A stretch of DNA of 64,000 nucleotides. Source: Burkholderia cepacia (GTDB taxonomy: Bacteria > Pseudomonadota > Gammaproteobacteria > Burkholderiales > Burkholderiaceae). A program made the position numbers and the translations under genes. The stretch covers positions 3,658,001 to 3,722,000 of the forward strand of contig NZ_CP013443.1 of NCBI RefSeq assembly GCF_001718835.1, read 5' to 3'. This document shows positions 55,093 through 63,478 of the stretch, in pieces. Below the pieces are notes generated by a model that did no database searches, was not told the DNA's origin, and was given only the letters and a program-made list of their open reading frames with translations. Each line of letters starts with the position of its first letter. Position 1 is the stretch's first letter.

Positions 55093-55959
55093 TCAGGCGG
55101 CCACGCGGCCGCCCGTCATCGCGCCGACGCGCGTGAGGAAATGCTCGCCGTCGCGCCGCCCGAGATCGTACGCATGCCGCATCTGCGACGGGCTCGTGTA
55201 ATCCCAACTCGAAATCGGTACCTTGCTCGACGGCTGGACGTACAGCCGACGCTGCTCGCCATGCGCGACCGTAAACATCTGCGGGCGCGGATACAGCCGC
55301 GTGACGAGCACCAGCACGTCGCCCGGCGTCGGGTCGAGCGCGTCGACGGGCACGTTGTCGACCATGCCGCCGTCGAGCACGGGCCGGCCGCCGCGGCGCA
55401 GCACCGGCGTGAACGGCGGCGTGCAGGACGACTGCAGGATCAGGTCGGCGAGTTCGTCGACTTGCGTGCAGGCCTGCGCCCGCACGAACTCGGGCCGAAA
55501 GCCGAGCGTGCGCCCGAGCGTCGGGTGCAGCGTCTTGCGCACGTACTTCTCGATGTTGTATGCGACGAGACCGGCGGCGACTGCGCTGCGCGCACCGAGC
55601 CAGCGCGGCACATGCGACACGCCGATGCGGATCTCCGGCGCCGCGGCAAGCTTCGCGAACGGTTCGCCGTAGATGTCGAGCAGCGCCTGACGGTAAATCC
55701 GGTAATGCGGAAACACGGGTTCGCGCCCGAACAGGTTGCCCCAGTACGCGTTCTTCCGGTTGTGGCGCAGCGCCTCTTCGTAATAGCGCATCACCCAGGC
55801 GGCGTCGCGCGTATACAGCATGCAGGCGGTTGCCGCGCCGGCCGAGATACCGGTGATCACGCGCGGGCGCAGGCCGAGCGCCGGCTGTGCGACGTCCCAG
55901 AAGCCGGCCTGCCACCAGCAGCGATTGCCGCCGCCCGCGAAGACGATCTGGTCGAACAT
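55093..55959 (-). CDS. Patatin-like phospholipase
   Basis: 288 aa from the ATG at 55959. Oxyanion box GGGNRCWW at 9-16, nucleophile elbow GISAG with Ser39, and the dyad Asp in VLDGGMVDN. No signal peptide. The catalytic set is complete, so an active lipid acyl hydrolase is likely. Ends 9 bp after the thioesterase gene on the same strand. Confidence 0.88.
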   Translation of the reverse strand: MFDQIVFAGGGNRCWWQAGFWDVAQPALGLRPRVITGISAGAATACMLYTRDAAWVMRYYEEALRHNRKNAYWGNLFGREPVFPHYRIYRQALLDIYGEPFAKLAAAPEIRIGVSHVPRWLGARSAVAAGLVAYNIEKYVRKTLHPTLGRTLGFRPEFVRAQACTQVDELADLILQSSCTPPFTPVLRRGGRPVLDGGMVDNVPVDALDPTPGDVLVLVTRLYPRPQMFTVAHGEQRRLYVQPSSKVPISSWDYTSPSQMRHAYDLGRRDGEHFLTRVGAMTGGRVAA

Positions 55960-55967
55960 CGCGCCGC

Positions 55968-56372
55968 TCAGCTGACGAGCGCGTAGGTCGACGTCGCGTG
56001 AACGGCCATCTTGCCGTCTTCGTCGAACAGCTCGACTTCGCCGAATACGAGATTGCGGCCCATTCGCAGCACGCGCGCGGTCACGAGCACGTCGCCCTTG
56101 CGCACGGGACGCATGAAGTTCGTGTTCAACGACACGGTCGTCATCGGCCGGAACTCGCCGAGCGCGGCCGAGATCGCGACCACCATCGCGGTGTCGGCGG
56201 CCGCCGTGAACACCTGGCCGCAGATCACACCGCCCGAATGGCGGAATTCGCCGGAAAACGGCAGGCGCAGCGTGACGCTGTCGTCGCCGATCGACACGGG
56301 AACCAGACCGAGCGAGCGGACCCAGGGGGCCAGCAGGCGATCCAGCAATTCTCGGACTGCGTTTTCGTCCAT
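55968..56372 (-). CDS. PaaI-family hotdog thioesterase
   Basis: 134 aa from the ATG at 56372. The hotdog-fold segment RHSGGVICGQVFTAAADTAMVVAI and the strand pattern VSLNTNFMRPVRKGDVLVTARVLRMGR are typical. Acts on acyl-CoA thioesters of unknown type. In one transcription unit with the patatin gene. Confidence 0.86.
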   Translation of the reverse strand: MDENAVRELLDRLLAPWVRSLGLVPVSIGDDSVTLRLPFSGEFRHSGGVICGQVFTAAADTAMVVAISAALGEFRPMTTVSLNTNFMRPVRKGDVLVTARVLRMGRNLVFGEVELFDEDGKMAVHATSTYALVS

Positions 56373-56521
56373 CTTCGAAAGCCCAGAAAGCGTTGCGCGA
56401 CCGCCGCGCAACACGTGTGGCGTCATCATACCGGGAGCGCGAAAACTGCGATCGCTCGTTGCCACCCCAACCGGCCCGCACGTTCGTGACGAAATATTCT
56501 CAGGAAATTTGCAGAAAAGGC

Positions 56522-56550
56522 TTGTCAGGGGTAAAAAACCCGTGCATAAT
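56522..56550 (+). promoter_or_regulatory. tRNA-Lys promoter
   Basis: TTGTCA (56522-56527) and CATAAT (56545-56550) are 17 bp apart and lie 13 bp before the tRNA. Strong sigma-70 match. Confidence 0.8.
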
Positions 56551-56563
56551 TTCACTTCTGTTG

Positions 56564-56639
56564 GGGGCGTTAGCTCAGTTGGTAGAGCAGCGGACTCTTA
56601 ATCCGTAGGTCGAGTGTTCGAGTCACTCACGCCCCACCA
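56564..56639 (+). tRNA. tRNA-Lys (CTT)
   Basis: 76 nt including CCA. The acceptor GGGGCGT pairs fully with ACGCCCC; the anticodon loop CTCTTAA gives CTT. Borders the vgrG cassette. Confidence 0.95.
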
Positions 56640-56649
56640 AGCATTTTGA

Positions 56650-56681
56650 AGCCCGGTCAGCGAAAGCTGACCGGGCTTTTT
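56650..56681 (+). terminator. Intrinsic terminator after tRNA-Lys
   Basis: AGCCCGGTCAGC (56650-56661), GAAA loop, GCTGACCGGGCT (56666-56677), then a T-run. Very strong. Confidence 0.95.
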
Positions 56682-56805
56682 GCTTTTCGGCATGCCAGTA
56701 CGACACGCCTTGTCGAACTGAAGCGCTTCGCTCGACCGTTGCCCGAACAGACAGCATCGGACAACGGCCGCACCAAACCAGGGGCGATGAAAACGCGCTC
56801 GCTCG

Positions 56806-57087
56806 TCACTCTCCTTCGCCACGCTGCGCGAGCAAGACCGCCCCACAGGTTGTCTTGTGCCCCTCGAGTGCAACCGGCGCCCCCAAATCCACGCTGTCGT
56901 CGCACCCCTCCGCAATCTCGAAGACGTGCGGTTCGCAAATCGGGCAGGTCACCTTGTCCCCCTTGCGCGCAATGGGGATCTCTTCGCGCCCCCACGTCGA
57001 CGAGGGGCTGCCGGAAATCACGCGTCCACCGTGACTGGTCACGTCGCCCACCACGATCTGCGCCTTGCCGCCTACTGTTGCTCGCAT
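56806..57087 (-). CDS. PAAR-domain T6SS spike-tip protein
   Basis: 93 aa covering one PAAR domain: GDVTSHGGRVISGSP, GDKVTCPICEPHVF and GHKTTCGAVLLA. PAAR proteins cap VgrG with a metal-bound point. It is the last gene of the vgrG - unknown - exported protein - PAAR run on the minus strand. No toxin domain is fused to it, so cargo should be carried by another gene product. Confidence 0.9.
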   Translation of the reverse strand: MRATVGGKAQIVVGDVTSHGGRVISGSPSSTWGREEIPIARKGDKVTCPICEPHVFEIAEGCDDSVDLGAPVALEGHKTTCGAVLLAQRGEGE

Positions 57088-57100
57088 CGTCTACATAACC

Positions 57101-58006
57101 TCATTGCGGATCGGCGGACGATCCCTGCAAAGCCCTGATGGGTGGGTCCTGGTAGGCCGTGTCGATCGTGTAGCCTTGCGCTTTCAGGGTTGCCTCGGTC
57201 TTGAGTCGCTTTGCGTGGTACTTCTGTAGCTCCGCCGGGAGCAATGCCTTCCAGTTTTGAATTTTCTCGGCATCGCCGGGAAAATATCCCAAGCCGTAAA
57301 AGGCATACTCGTCCTTCATACGAACAGATAAAAGATAGGTCGTTTTACCGACAAATCCTCCCATATTACTTTCATTGAGCGACACCTCAAGATAAACACC
57401 ATCCGCGTAAAATATCCATCGCGGCATCTCCTTTACTGCGACCTTCCACTCCTCTAAGGTCGGCGTATAATTCGAATCCAGCGAATATATTGAATAGGTT
57501 TTCATATAGTCCCACGCCTGCTTACCAGTCAGACGCGGATTGCTTATATCGATATATCGCACCCATCCTTTCTCACGCAGATCCTGAAACAGTTTCACCA
57601 TGCGAGCAAGAGCGGCCTCATGCGTGTCTGCCTGTTCAGAACTAACACCGAAACTGACGCTCCACTTATAAATGCCTCCGGGTACATCCTTGTCCGCAGA
57701 GCCCATTGCGGACAACACGTTATTGATCACGAAGCTGTGCTTTCCGTGCACGAACTCCACCGTGCCAAGATTGCCCCGCACCCATTCGCGCTGATAAAAA
57801 CTCGCGCCCGAGGGATGGTTGTCGACGGACGCCCCAGGTCCGTTGAAGTCGGAATCTTTAGGTTCACCGAGCCGGATAAGTGTAGGTGATGAGTTCATCC
57901 CGTTGCCATTATCGAAAGTTGAGCGTGAATTTCCGTAGCGCGACGCCAACGCGACACCAAATAAGAGGGCCCCAAGGACCAGTGCAAAAAATAGAGTTTT
58001 TTTCAT
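57101..58006 (-). CDS. Exported/membrane-anchored protein, candidate T6SS immunity protein
   Basis: 301 aa. An N-terminal hydrophobic segment (KKTLFFALVLGALLFGVALA) without a lipobox Cys suggests periplasmic location, perhaps membrane-tethered. The rest is soluble, beta-rich with repeated Trp/Tyr/Asn (MPRWIFYADGVYLEVSLNES, TYLLSVRMKDEYAF). I do not recognise a named family. It overlaps the upstream unknown gene by one base (TAATG) and is clearly AT-richer than core genes: 57361-57480 holds 55 G+C of 120. The position right after a VgrG-linked unknown gene makes it the obvious immunity candidate. Confidence 0.72.
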   Translation of the reverse strand: MKKTLFFALVLGALLFGVALASRYGNSRSTFDNGNGMNSSPTLIRLGEPKDSDFNGPGASVDNHPSGASFYQREWVRGNLGTVEFVHGKHSFVINNVLSAMGSADKDVPGGIYKWSVSFGVSSEQADTHEAALARMVKLFQDLREKGWVRYIDISNPRLTGKQAWDYMKTYSIYSLDSNYTPTLEEWKVAVKEMPRWIFYADGVYLEVSLNESNMGGFVGKTTYLLSVRMKDEYAFYGLGYFPGDAEKIQNWKALLPAELQKYHAKRLKTEATLKAQGYTIDTAYQDPPIRALQGSSADPQ

Positions 58007-59178
58007 TACGCGTCTGGTCTATCGCCCCATTTTTTGATATCTGCAAGATAACCAAGCATGGTATGCCGCCTTTTTCCTTGCATCAATTCATCATACTTCT
58101 CCGCTGCTTTCTGTATCCAGTCCATGCGTTGCTGATAATCCTCCAGAACCAGCCTATCCCGGGCATCGGACCTAAATTCGATATTCTCCGTCTTGTCATC
58201 AGACGTAAGCACCAGCTGAAGATTCGGCACCAATGCGCGAATAACCGGAGACAATGCAATCTCCGATCCGTCGGATAGACCATATTTCATTGCGTTCATC
58301 GATTCATTGATTGCCGTATCGTCAGAAGTGGCCAAAGCTGCACGTTGCACCCCGAGCCACCGCTTGAAATTCGGATCGTCGTAAATCAGCCCCTGCAACA
58401 CCTCGCCCTGCTCATGTTTCGCGATTAAAAGCAGATGCTTGAACGCCCATATGGGTCTGCTTTGGTCATCGCCAGCCTCCCATTCCTTGATTTTATTAAA
58501 ACCTTCAACAATAATCGGCGTGCACCTGAGATACCCATGCTCGGCCTTTTTCTTGCCTGTATTGACATCGATCTCGAAAGGAATTTTCTTGATCGATTCG
58601 GCATATCCCGCCTGCCGGGTGAAGTTGGTAGCGACCTGCTCGACAAACTTGCTGCTGTCGCGCGAATGCACGCACTTGAAGAACGTATCGGCTCCAGCAG
58701 CATAGGCGTAAAACCATGCCAGAACGTCGTTGAAGAGCCAGAGATTGCCCCGGCCTAGCCCTTTGCGCAATTCGGTCCAACGCCCGGCATATCGCACCTG
58801 CCACAGCGCAAGCGTCGCGGCGACCTGCTTGGACGCAAACGCCCCCAACCCCAGCCAGTAAAAGCGGTCGACCTTGTTTTTATCGCCCAGGTGGAATTCT
58901 TCGAGAAACACACGCGCATACGCCGCAGCAATACGTCTCGCCCTGACCTCGGGATCGCTGACGAACGTGGGCGTTTGCTTCTCGAGTTGCGTCCCCGAAG
59001 CATGCGATTCGCCTTCCCGGTAGTCGGGCATGTGATTGTGCGTCGGTACATTCGTCACGATCTGCCGCATCGAGAACTGCTGCGCAAGTGACCAGATGAT
59101 CTTGCAATCGCACTGCGCATCCACGCAGGTATCCCGTTCAGGATTGGTGGTTCCTGTTGTTTTCAGATTCTCTGCCAA
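58006..59178 (-). CDS. Unknown protein, candidate VgrG-linked T6SS effector
   Basis: 390 aa, no signal peptide. The N-terminus has a cluster of cysteines (CVDAQCDCKI). Residues ~95-190 contain several amphipathic or hydrophobic stretches (FYWLGLGAFASKQVAATLAL, LFNDVLAWFYAYAAG); the C-terminal half is charged and helical. I recognise no catalytic motif. The WLGLGAFASKQVA part faintly recalls proteins I associate with DUF2515, unverified. It lies 36 bp after vgrG and is coupled to a periplasmic-type protein gene, the standard layout of effector then immunity. Base composition is lower in G+C than the surroundings, suggesting transfer. Confidence 0.7.
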   Translation of the reverse strand: MAENLKTTGTTNPERDTCVDAQCDCKIIWSLAQQFSMRQIVTNVPTHNHMPDYREGESHASGTQLEKQTPTFVSDPEVRARRIAAAYARVFLEEFHLGDKNKVDRFYWLGLGAFASKQVAATLALWQVRYAGRWTELRKGLGRGNLWLFNDVLAWFYAYAAGADTFFKCVHSRDSSKFVEQVATNFTRQAGYAESIKKIPFEIDVNTGKKKAEHGYLRCTPIIVEGFNKIKEWEAGDDQSRPIWAFKHLLLIAKHEQGEVLQGLIYDDPNFKRWLGVQRAALATSDDTAINESMNAMKYGLSDGSEIALSPVIRALVPNLQLVLTSDDKTENIEFRSDARDRLVLEDYQQRMDWIQKAAEKYDELMQGKRRHTMLGYLADIKKWGDRPDA

Positions 59179-59214
59179 AACCTGATGCTCCTTGTCGAGT
59201 CTGAGTGGTCCCGG

Positions 59215-61899
59215 TCATGCGCCGGAATGGTCGGAAGCTGCAGCAAACTCATCCCAGTGCAGTTCGAACTCCGCCGTTTCCGGTTCTGCCGTATTCAACG
59301 CTGGCGAACGCCCGTGCTCGTTCGTCCGGAAGATGTGGCCGCCAAATCGTGTGGTAACCCGATAGTCGACTCCCGGAAGCGGCTTGCCGGTCGGCGACAG
59401 GACCCTGAACGTCTGATCGTTCGCCTGCACGTCGGGCAGCCCGTTCGCGTTCACTCCCATTGGCTTTGGCGGCATGTTCTTCGACTGGGCATTGACCTCG
59501 TACACTCCGCCACCCACCGTGATCTTGCCGCTTTTCAGGCTGATGTAGCTGTCACCGCCGTGCAGCATCACCTCCTCGGTCGCCCTGATCGTGATCCGGT
59601 TCGCCGTCTGCGTGATCTCGAGCTTCGCCAGCAGGTTGAGGTTTTTTTTCAGTGCCTTGAGGTCGATATCCTCGGCGTACGAAACCATCCGTATCCCAAG
59701 TTTGTACGCAAAAAAGCGGATGGCGTTTCGGGCGGTGCCCAGCAGATTGCTGCCGCTGCTCACGCTGACGTGCGCGCCGCTCGTGAGCGCCATGTGTTCC
59801 CCGCTCGCCAGGTGGGTGCTGCCAGGCGTCGTCGCTTCGATCCCGGCTGGCGACGCAAAGACCAGATGGGATTTCGACAGCTCCGGAAACGCTCCGGCAT
59901 CTTGCGCTCCACCCTGCCCTCTGATTTCGTCGTTCTGATTCCCGAGTGCCTTGGCAACCTCTGGCTGGTCCTGCCCGTCCTGCGCCTGCGCCTGAACGGC
60001 CGCATTGGCGAGCGTATCGTGCAGTTCCCGCGCCTGCCCCAGACGCTGCACCGTCTCACCCATGTCTTTCGCCGCAGCCGTCGCGCCCGATCGCGTCTCG
60101 GTCGTCACCAGCATGCCCCGGTTCGCACGCAGCACGCCCCACGAATCGGTCGCCAGTTCCCACCCGATCCCTCGCGCCTGCCCGCGCCCCGCATGGCCAT
60201 CGATGCGCGTGTTGTAGCCGACCACGAGGCGTGACTGTTCATGATCGCTCGACACCTGCACCTGAAGCTTGCCCGGCGTGTCGTCGGCCACGACCTGATT
60301 CGCCTGCGTACCCTCAAGGTCGCGAGAACGCAGACCCGATAGCATCTGGTTATCCGGCAGCTTCCACTGGACGAAATTGATGCCGTTCGGCACGCGCCCG
60401 GTGATGATCGGCCGGTCCGGACATCCGTCCAGGAACGACACGACGACTTCATCGCCAATTCGCGGGACATGGATCATCCCGAATCCTTCCCCCGCCCACG
60501 GATGGCTCACGCGTATCCAGCATGAGCTGCGCTCGTTGCGCTGCCCGATCCGATCCCAGTGGAACTGCACCTTGACCCGGCCCAGCTCGTCGGTATGAAT
60601 GCGCTGCCCTTGCGGACCCACCACGGTCGCCGTCTGCATCTGCATGACAGGCTTATGGTGTTCGAACGGGCTGCGGAAGGGTACGGATTTGCGCTGTGCC
60701 TCGATTTCGACGTGAAAAAACCCCTCGGAGCCGTCGAAGTGCATGATGCGGGAAGCAGGCTGCCCCTCGTGGTTCACGCGTGCTTCAGCCAGCCGGCCTT
60801 TCAGGCTGTGCGGAAGATCCCCGTGATGGCCAGCCCCGGGCAGGTTGTTCTCGATCAGCCAAACCGCTTCGATGACGGCAAATTCGTTCCGTTCACCGGA
60901 TTCACGGTCGTGCTCCGGATGCCCCACAAGTTCAAACCACCGCCCCGCATCGACGCCCCGTATCCCTCCCGTGCCATAAAACCGCTTTGCACGTGATTCC
61001 CACTCCTCCATCCGCACTTTAGTGAGATGATCGCCGCGCGCCTGCTCCAGATACGTATAGGGGCCGGTGTACTCGTATACCTCCAACTGCTCCGGCAAAT
61101 CGTGCGATAGCGTCGGAATGTTGGTGCCCTTCGGATTGGCAAGCGCCGACGGATGCTTGTAGTCGAACGTGCGGGTGGTCAGAGCGGCACTATGGAGGGT
61201 CCGCGAGCCGGACCAGTGAACCAGCGCATCGACCTCGCTGTTCGTGCCGTACCGGGAGAACTGAACCGATCGCGCAGCGAGCGGCTCGCACGTATCCAGG
61301 CGATCCGTGATCGTCAGGGAATGGGAATTGCCGTCGTCGGCCTGCTTCCAGATGCCGAACAGGCCTTCCTCTTCCATCAAGCGATGGACGAAGTTCCAGT
61401 CGTCCTCGTATTGCGTGCAATACGATCTCGGCGGAAGCGGCTTTGAGAGCGCAAAATCGAATCGGCCTTTCGCCTGCGAATGGGCATTGAATACATCTCT
61501 GAGGATTTCATCGACCGGCTTGTCCTGCCAGATGCGCTGATCGCGGCGAAATTTCAGGAAATGCATCCATGATGCAAAGCTGATCTGGTAGCTGGTCAGT
61601 CCGCCCTCCGATCCCAGCCGTCGCACGGCATGGACGTAGCCGTTCCGGGGGAGATAGGACTGATCAGCCTGCTGAATCCAGAGCGTAACGGGCTGCCCGA
61701 TCAGCGATTTCAGCTTGAGGTCGTTGCGCGTCGACAGGACATCGAGCGTGAAATCGAAATGCCGGCCGATCCGGGACCAGCCCAAGCTACGTTGGGGTAA
61801 CAGCACATTGTCCCCGAGTGGGGTATCGAGTTTCAGCAGCCGATCTTGCTGGAGCAGTGCCCCTTGCATCGCCCTCACGATGTCTTGCACACTCATCAC
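59215..61899 (-). CDS. vgrG: T6SS spike protein VgrG with C-terminal DUF2345 and extension
   Basis: 894 aa. Gp27-like base (1-~370), gp5 OB fold (VVGPQGQRIHTDELGRVKVQFHWDR, DEVVVSFLDGCPDRPIITGRV), then a DUF2345 beta-helix needle (~580-810, with AEEVMLHGGDSYISLKSGKITVGG). The final ~65 residues (QTFRVLSPTGKPLPGVDYRV onward) look like a transthyretin-type beta domain, which in other VgrGs docks the effector. First gene of the cassette; the second codon is also ATG. Confidence 0.94.
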   Translation of the reverse strand: MMSVQDIVRAMQGALLQQDRLLKLDTPLGDNVLLPQRSLGWSRIGRHFDFTLDVLSTRNDLKLKSLIGQPVTLWIQQADQSYLPRNGYVHAVRRLGSEGGLTSYQISFASWMHFLKFRRDQRIWQDKPVDEILRDVFNAHSQAKGRFDFALSKPLPPRSYCTQYEDDWNFVHRLMEEEGLFGIWKQADDGNSHSLTITDRLDTCEPLAARSVQFSRYGTNSEVDALVHWSGSRTLHSAALTTRTFDYKHPSALANPKGTNIPTLSHDLPEQLEVYEYTGPYTYLEQARGDHLTKVRMEEWESRAKRFYGTGGIRGVDAGRWFELVGHPEHDRESGERNEFAVIEAVWLIENNLPGAGHHGDLPHSLKGRLAEARVNHEGQPASRIMHFDGSEGFFHVEIEAQRKSVPFRSPFEHHKPVMQMQTATVVGPQGQRIHTDELGRVKVQFHWDRIGQRNERSSCWIRVSHPWAGEGFGMIHVPRIGDEVVVSFLDGCPDRPIITGRVPNGINFVQWKLPDNQMLSGLRSRDLEGTQANQVVADDTPGKLQVQVSSDHEQSRLVVGYNTRIDGHAGRGQARGIGWELATDSWGVLRANRGMLVTTETRSGATAAAKDMGETVQRLGQARELHDTLANAAVQAQAQDGQDQPEVAKALGNQNDEIRGQGGAQDAGAFPELSKSHLVFASPAGIEATTPGSTHLASGEHMALTSGAHVSVSSGSNLLGTARNAIRFFAYKLGIRMVSYAEDIDLKALKKNLNLLAKLEITQTANRITIRATEEVMLHGGDSYISLKSGKITVGGGVYEVNAQSKNMPPKPMGVNANGLPDVQANDQTFRVLSPTGKPLPGVDYRVTTRFGGHIFRTNEHGRSPALNTAEPETAEFELHWDEFAAASDHSGA

Positions 61900-62147
61900 A
61901 ATCCTTTTTTTACTTTTTCCCCTACTTTTCTGTCAGCGCGCTAACAGAACTCTCTTGCGCGATTCTACAGACAAATGTGCAATGCAGCTTGAAGGCGGGC
62001 CATGCGCCGTGTCCATGCCGTCGCTCATGGCGCCAGCCGCAGTCCCACCTGCTCTCGCTGCGTCGGCGACATGTACGTGTATCAGCGTCCATGAAGGGTG
62101 CCGGGCGACGCGAGGCTCAATATCAAGGACAAGGATCCGCTTCAACG
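61900..62147. promoter_or_regulatory. Divergent region between vgrG and unknown gene
   Basis: About 250 bp, with a T-rich stretch at 61900-61935. It must hold the vgrG cassette promoter. No clear -35/-10 pair was chosen. Confidence 0.35.
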
Positions 62148-62705
62148 ATGACTGATGGGCTCGCGACGATCGTCAAAGAAAATATCTCGGGGATATGCGA
62201 CTCGTATGTCCTGCACCTCGCATGCGTTGCCACCGACAATGGCTTCATCGAGATGGCGCGCCAAAAGCCGTCGTGCATTCGGGCGGTTCACAGAGCAAGT
62301 GATCTTGTCTGTCCGGCAACCGTCCGGAACGACGCATCCTTCGTGGATTACCTGACCTCCCGAATCAAGCGGTCGGCAACCATGCCAACACGTCAGTACC
62401 TGATGGAAGAACTCCGACGCCTGGAGTCGTGCGTGACCAGGGAACACGTCTTCGCGCTGGCGACGCTGCCCAAGCCGTCCCTCATGCTTCTCATGGGTGC
62501 GCCATGGTTATTTTTGGGTTCCGCCCTCGGATTCGACACGCGAAGCCGATATGCCAGGTTCGTGCAAGACAACGTGAACGCTGGAACAATTGACGAACAC
62601 GTCGTGTACACGGAGATTCTGAAAGGGCTATCGGGAGACGATGTCCCTCTCAACTACCGCAACGGAATCGCGGAAGCCTTGAAGAACGCGGCAACGCGTC
62701 GATGA
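62148..62705 (+). CDS. Hypothetical protein next to vgrG
   Basis: 185 aa from the ATG at 62148 (MTDGLATIVKENISGICDSY). No family is recognised. There is one moderately hydrophobic segment (PSLMLLMGAPWLFLGSALGF) and an otherwise helical, charged sequence. The frame is open upstream to 61818 but that part reads as vgrG shadow. Its ribosome site is weak. Divergent position beside vgrG suggests membership in the accessory cassette. Coding status is probable, not certain. Confidence 0.55.
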   Translation: MTDGLATIVKENISGICDSYVLHLACVATDNGFIEMARQKPSCIRAVHRASDLVCPATVRNDASFVDYLTSRIKRSATMPTRQYLMEELRRLESCVTREHVFALATLPKPSLMLLMGAPWLFLGSALGFDTRSRYARFVQDNVNAGTIDEHVVYTEILKGLSGDDVPLNYRNGIAEALKNAATRR

Positions 62706-62719
62706 CCTGCCCGCGCCGC

Positions 62720-63478
62720 TCAAACCACCACCGCCGCCTGCGCAAGCGTCGAGACGAACCGCGCGGTGCGCGCATCACGCGGCCGCGTGAACAGGTCACG
62801 CGATGCCCCGCTTTCCACCACGCGCCCCTCCGCGAGAAACACCGCGTCGTGCGCGATCGACGCGGCCAGGCGCAGGTCGTGCGTCGCCATCAGCATCGTC
62901 GTGCCTTCGCGCGCGAGCTGGCGCAGCACCTCGACGACTTCGACGGACAGCTCCGGATCGAGCGCCGACGTCGGCTCGTCGCACAGCAGCACCTGCGGCG
63001 ACGGCGCCAGCGCACGTGCGATCGCGACGCGTTGCTGCTGGCCGCCCGACAGCGTGCCGGGCCACGCGTCGGCCTTGTTCGCGATGCCGACCTTCTCGAG
63101 CAGCGCGAGCGCGCGCTCGCGCGCGCGTTCGCGGCCCCACTTCTGCACCGTGACGAGCCCTTCCATCACGTTCTGCACAACGCTCAGGTGCGGAAACAGC
63201 TGAAAGTTCTGGAACACCATGCCGGTCTGGCGGCGCACCGCGAACACGGCGTCGCGCGCCGGCCGGTGCGCGGGCGAGAAGTCGATGCGGGCGTCGCCGA
63301 CCGTCAGCGCCCCGGCCTCGGGCACTTCGAGCAGGTTCACGCAACGCAGCAGCGTGCTCTTGCCGCTGCCGGACGGCCCGATCAGCGCCGTCACGCTGCC
63401 GGGCTTCAGCACGAGATCGACCCGCGCGAGCACCCGCTGCGTGCCGAACGACTTGTCGATGCGTTCGAGCCGGATCAT
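62720..63478 (-). CDS. Polar amino-acid ABC transporter ATPase
   Basis: 252 aa from the ATG at 63478. Walker A GPSGSGKST, Q-loop MVFQNFQLFPHL, signature LSGGQQQRVAIARAL, Walker B VLLCDEPTSALDPE and the switch His MATHD are intact. The HisP/GlnQ-type sequence indicates amino-acid uptake. Its start overlaps the permease stop by ATGA. Confidence 0.93.
   Translation of the reverse strand: MIRLERIDKSFGTQRVLARVDLVLKPGSVTALIGPSGSGKSTLLRCVNLLEVPEAGALTVGDARIDFSPAHRPARDAVFAVRRQTGMVFQNFQLFPHLSVVQNVMEGLVTVQKWGRERARERALALLEKVGIANKADAWPGTLSGGQQQRVAIARALAPSPQVLLCDEPTSALDPELSVEVVEVLRQLAREGTTMLMATHDLRLAASIAHDAVFLAEGRVVESGASRDLFTRPRDARTARFVSTLAQAAVVV

Noticed and set aside
56564..56639. tRNA-Lys as integration site for the vgrG cassette
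   Set aside because: No copy of the tRNA 3' end was found at the far side (about 62-63 kb) and there is no integrase.
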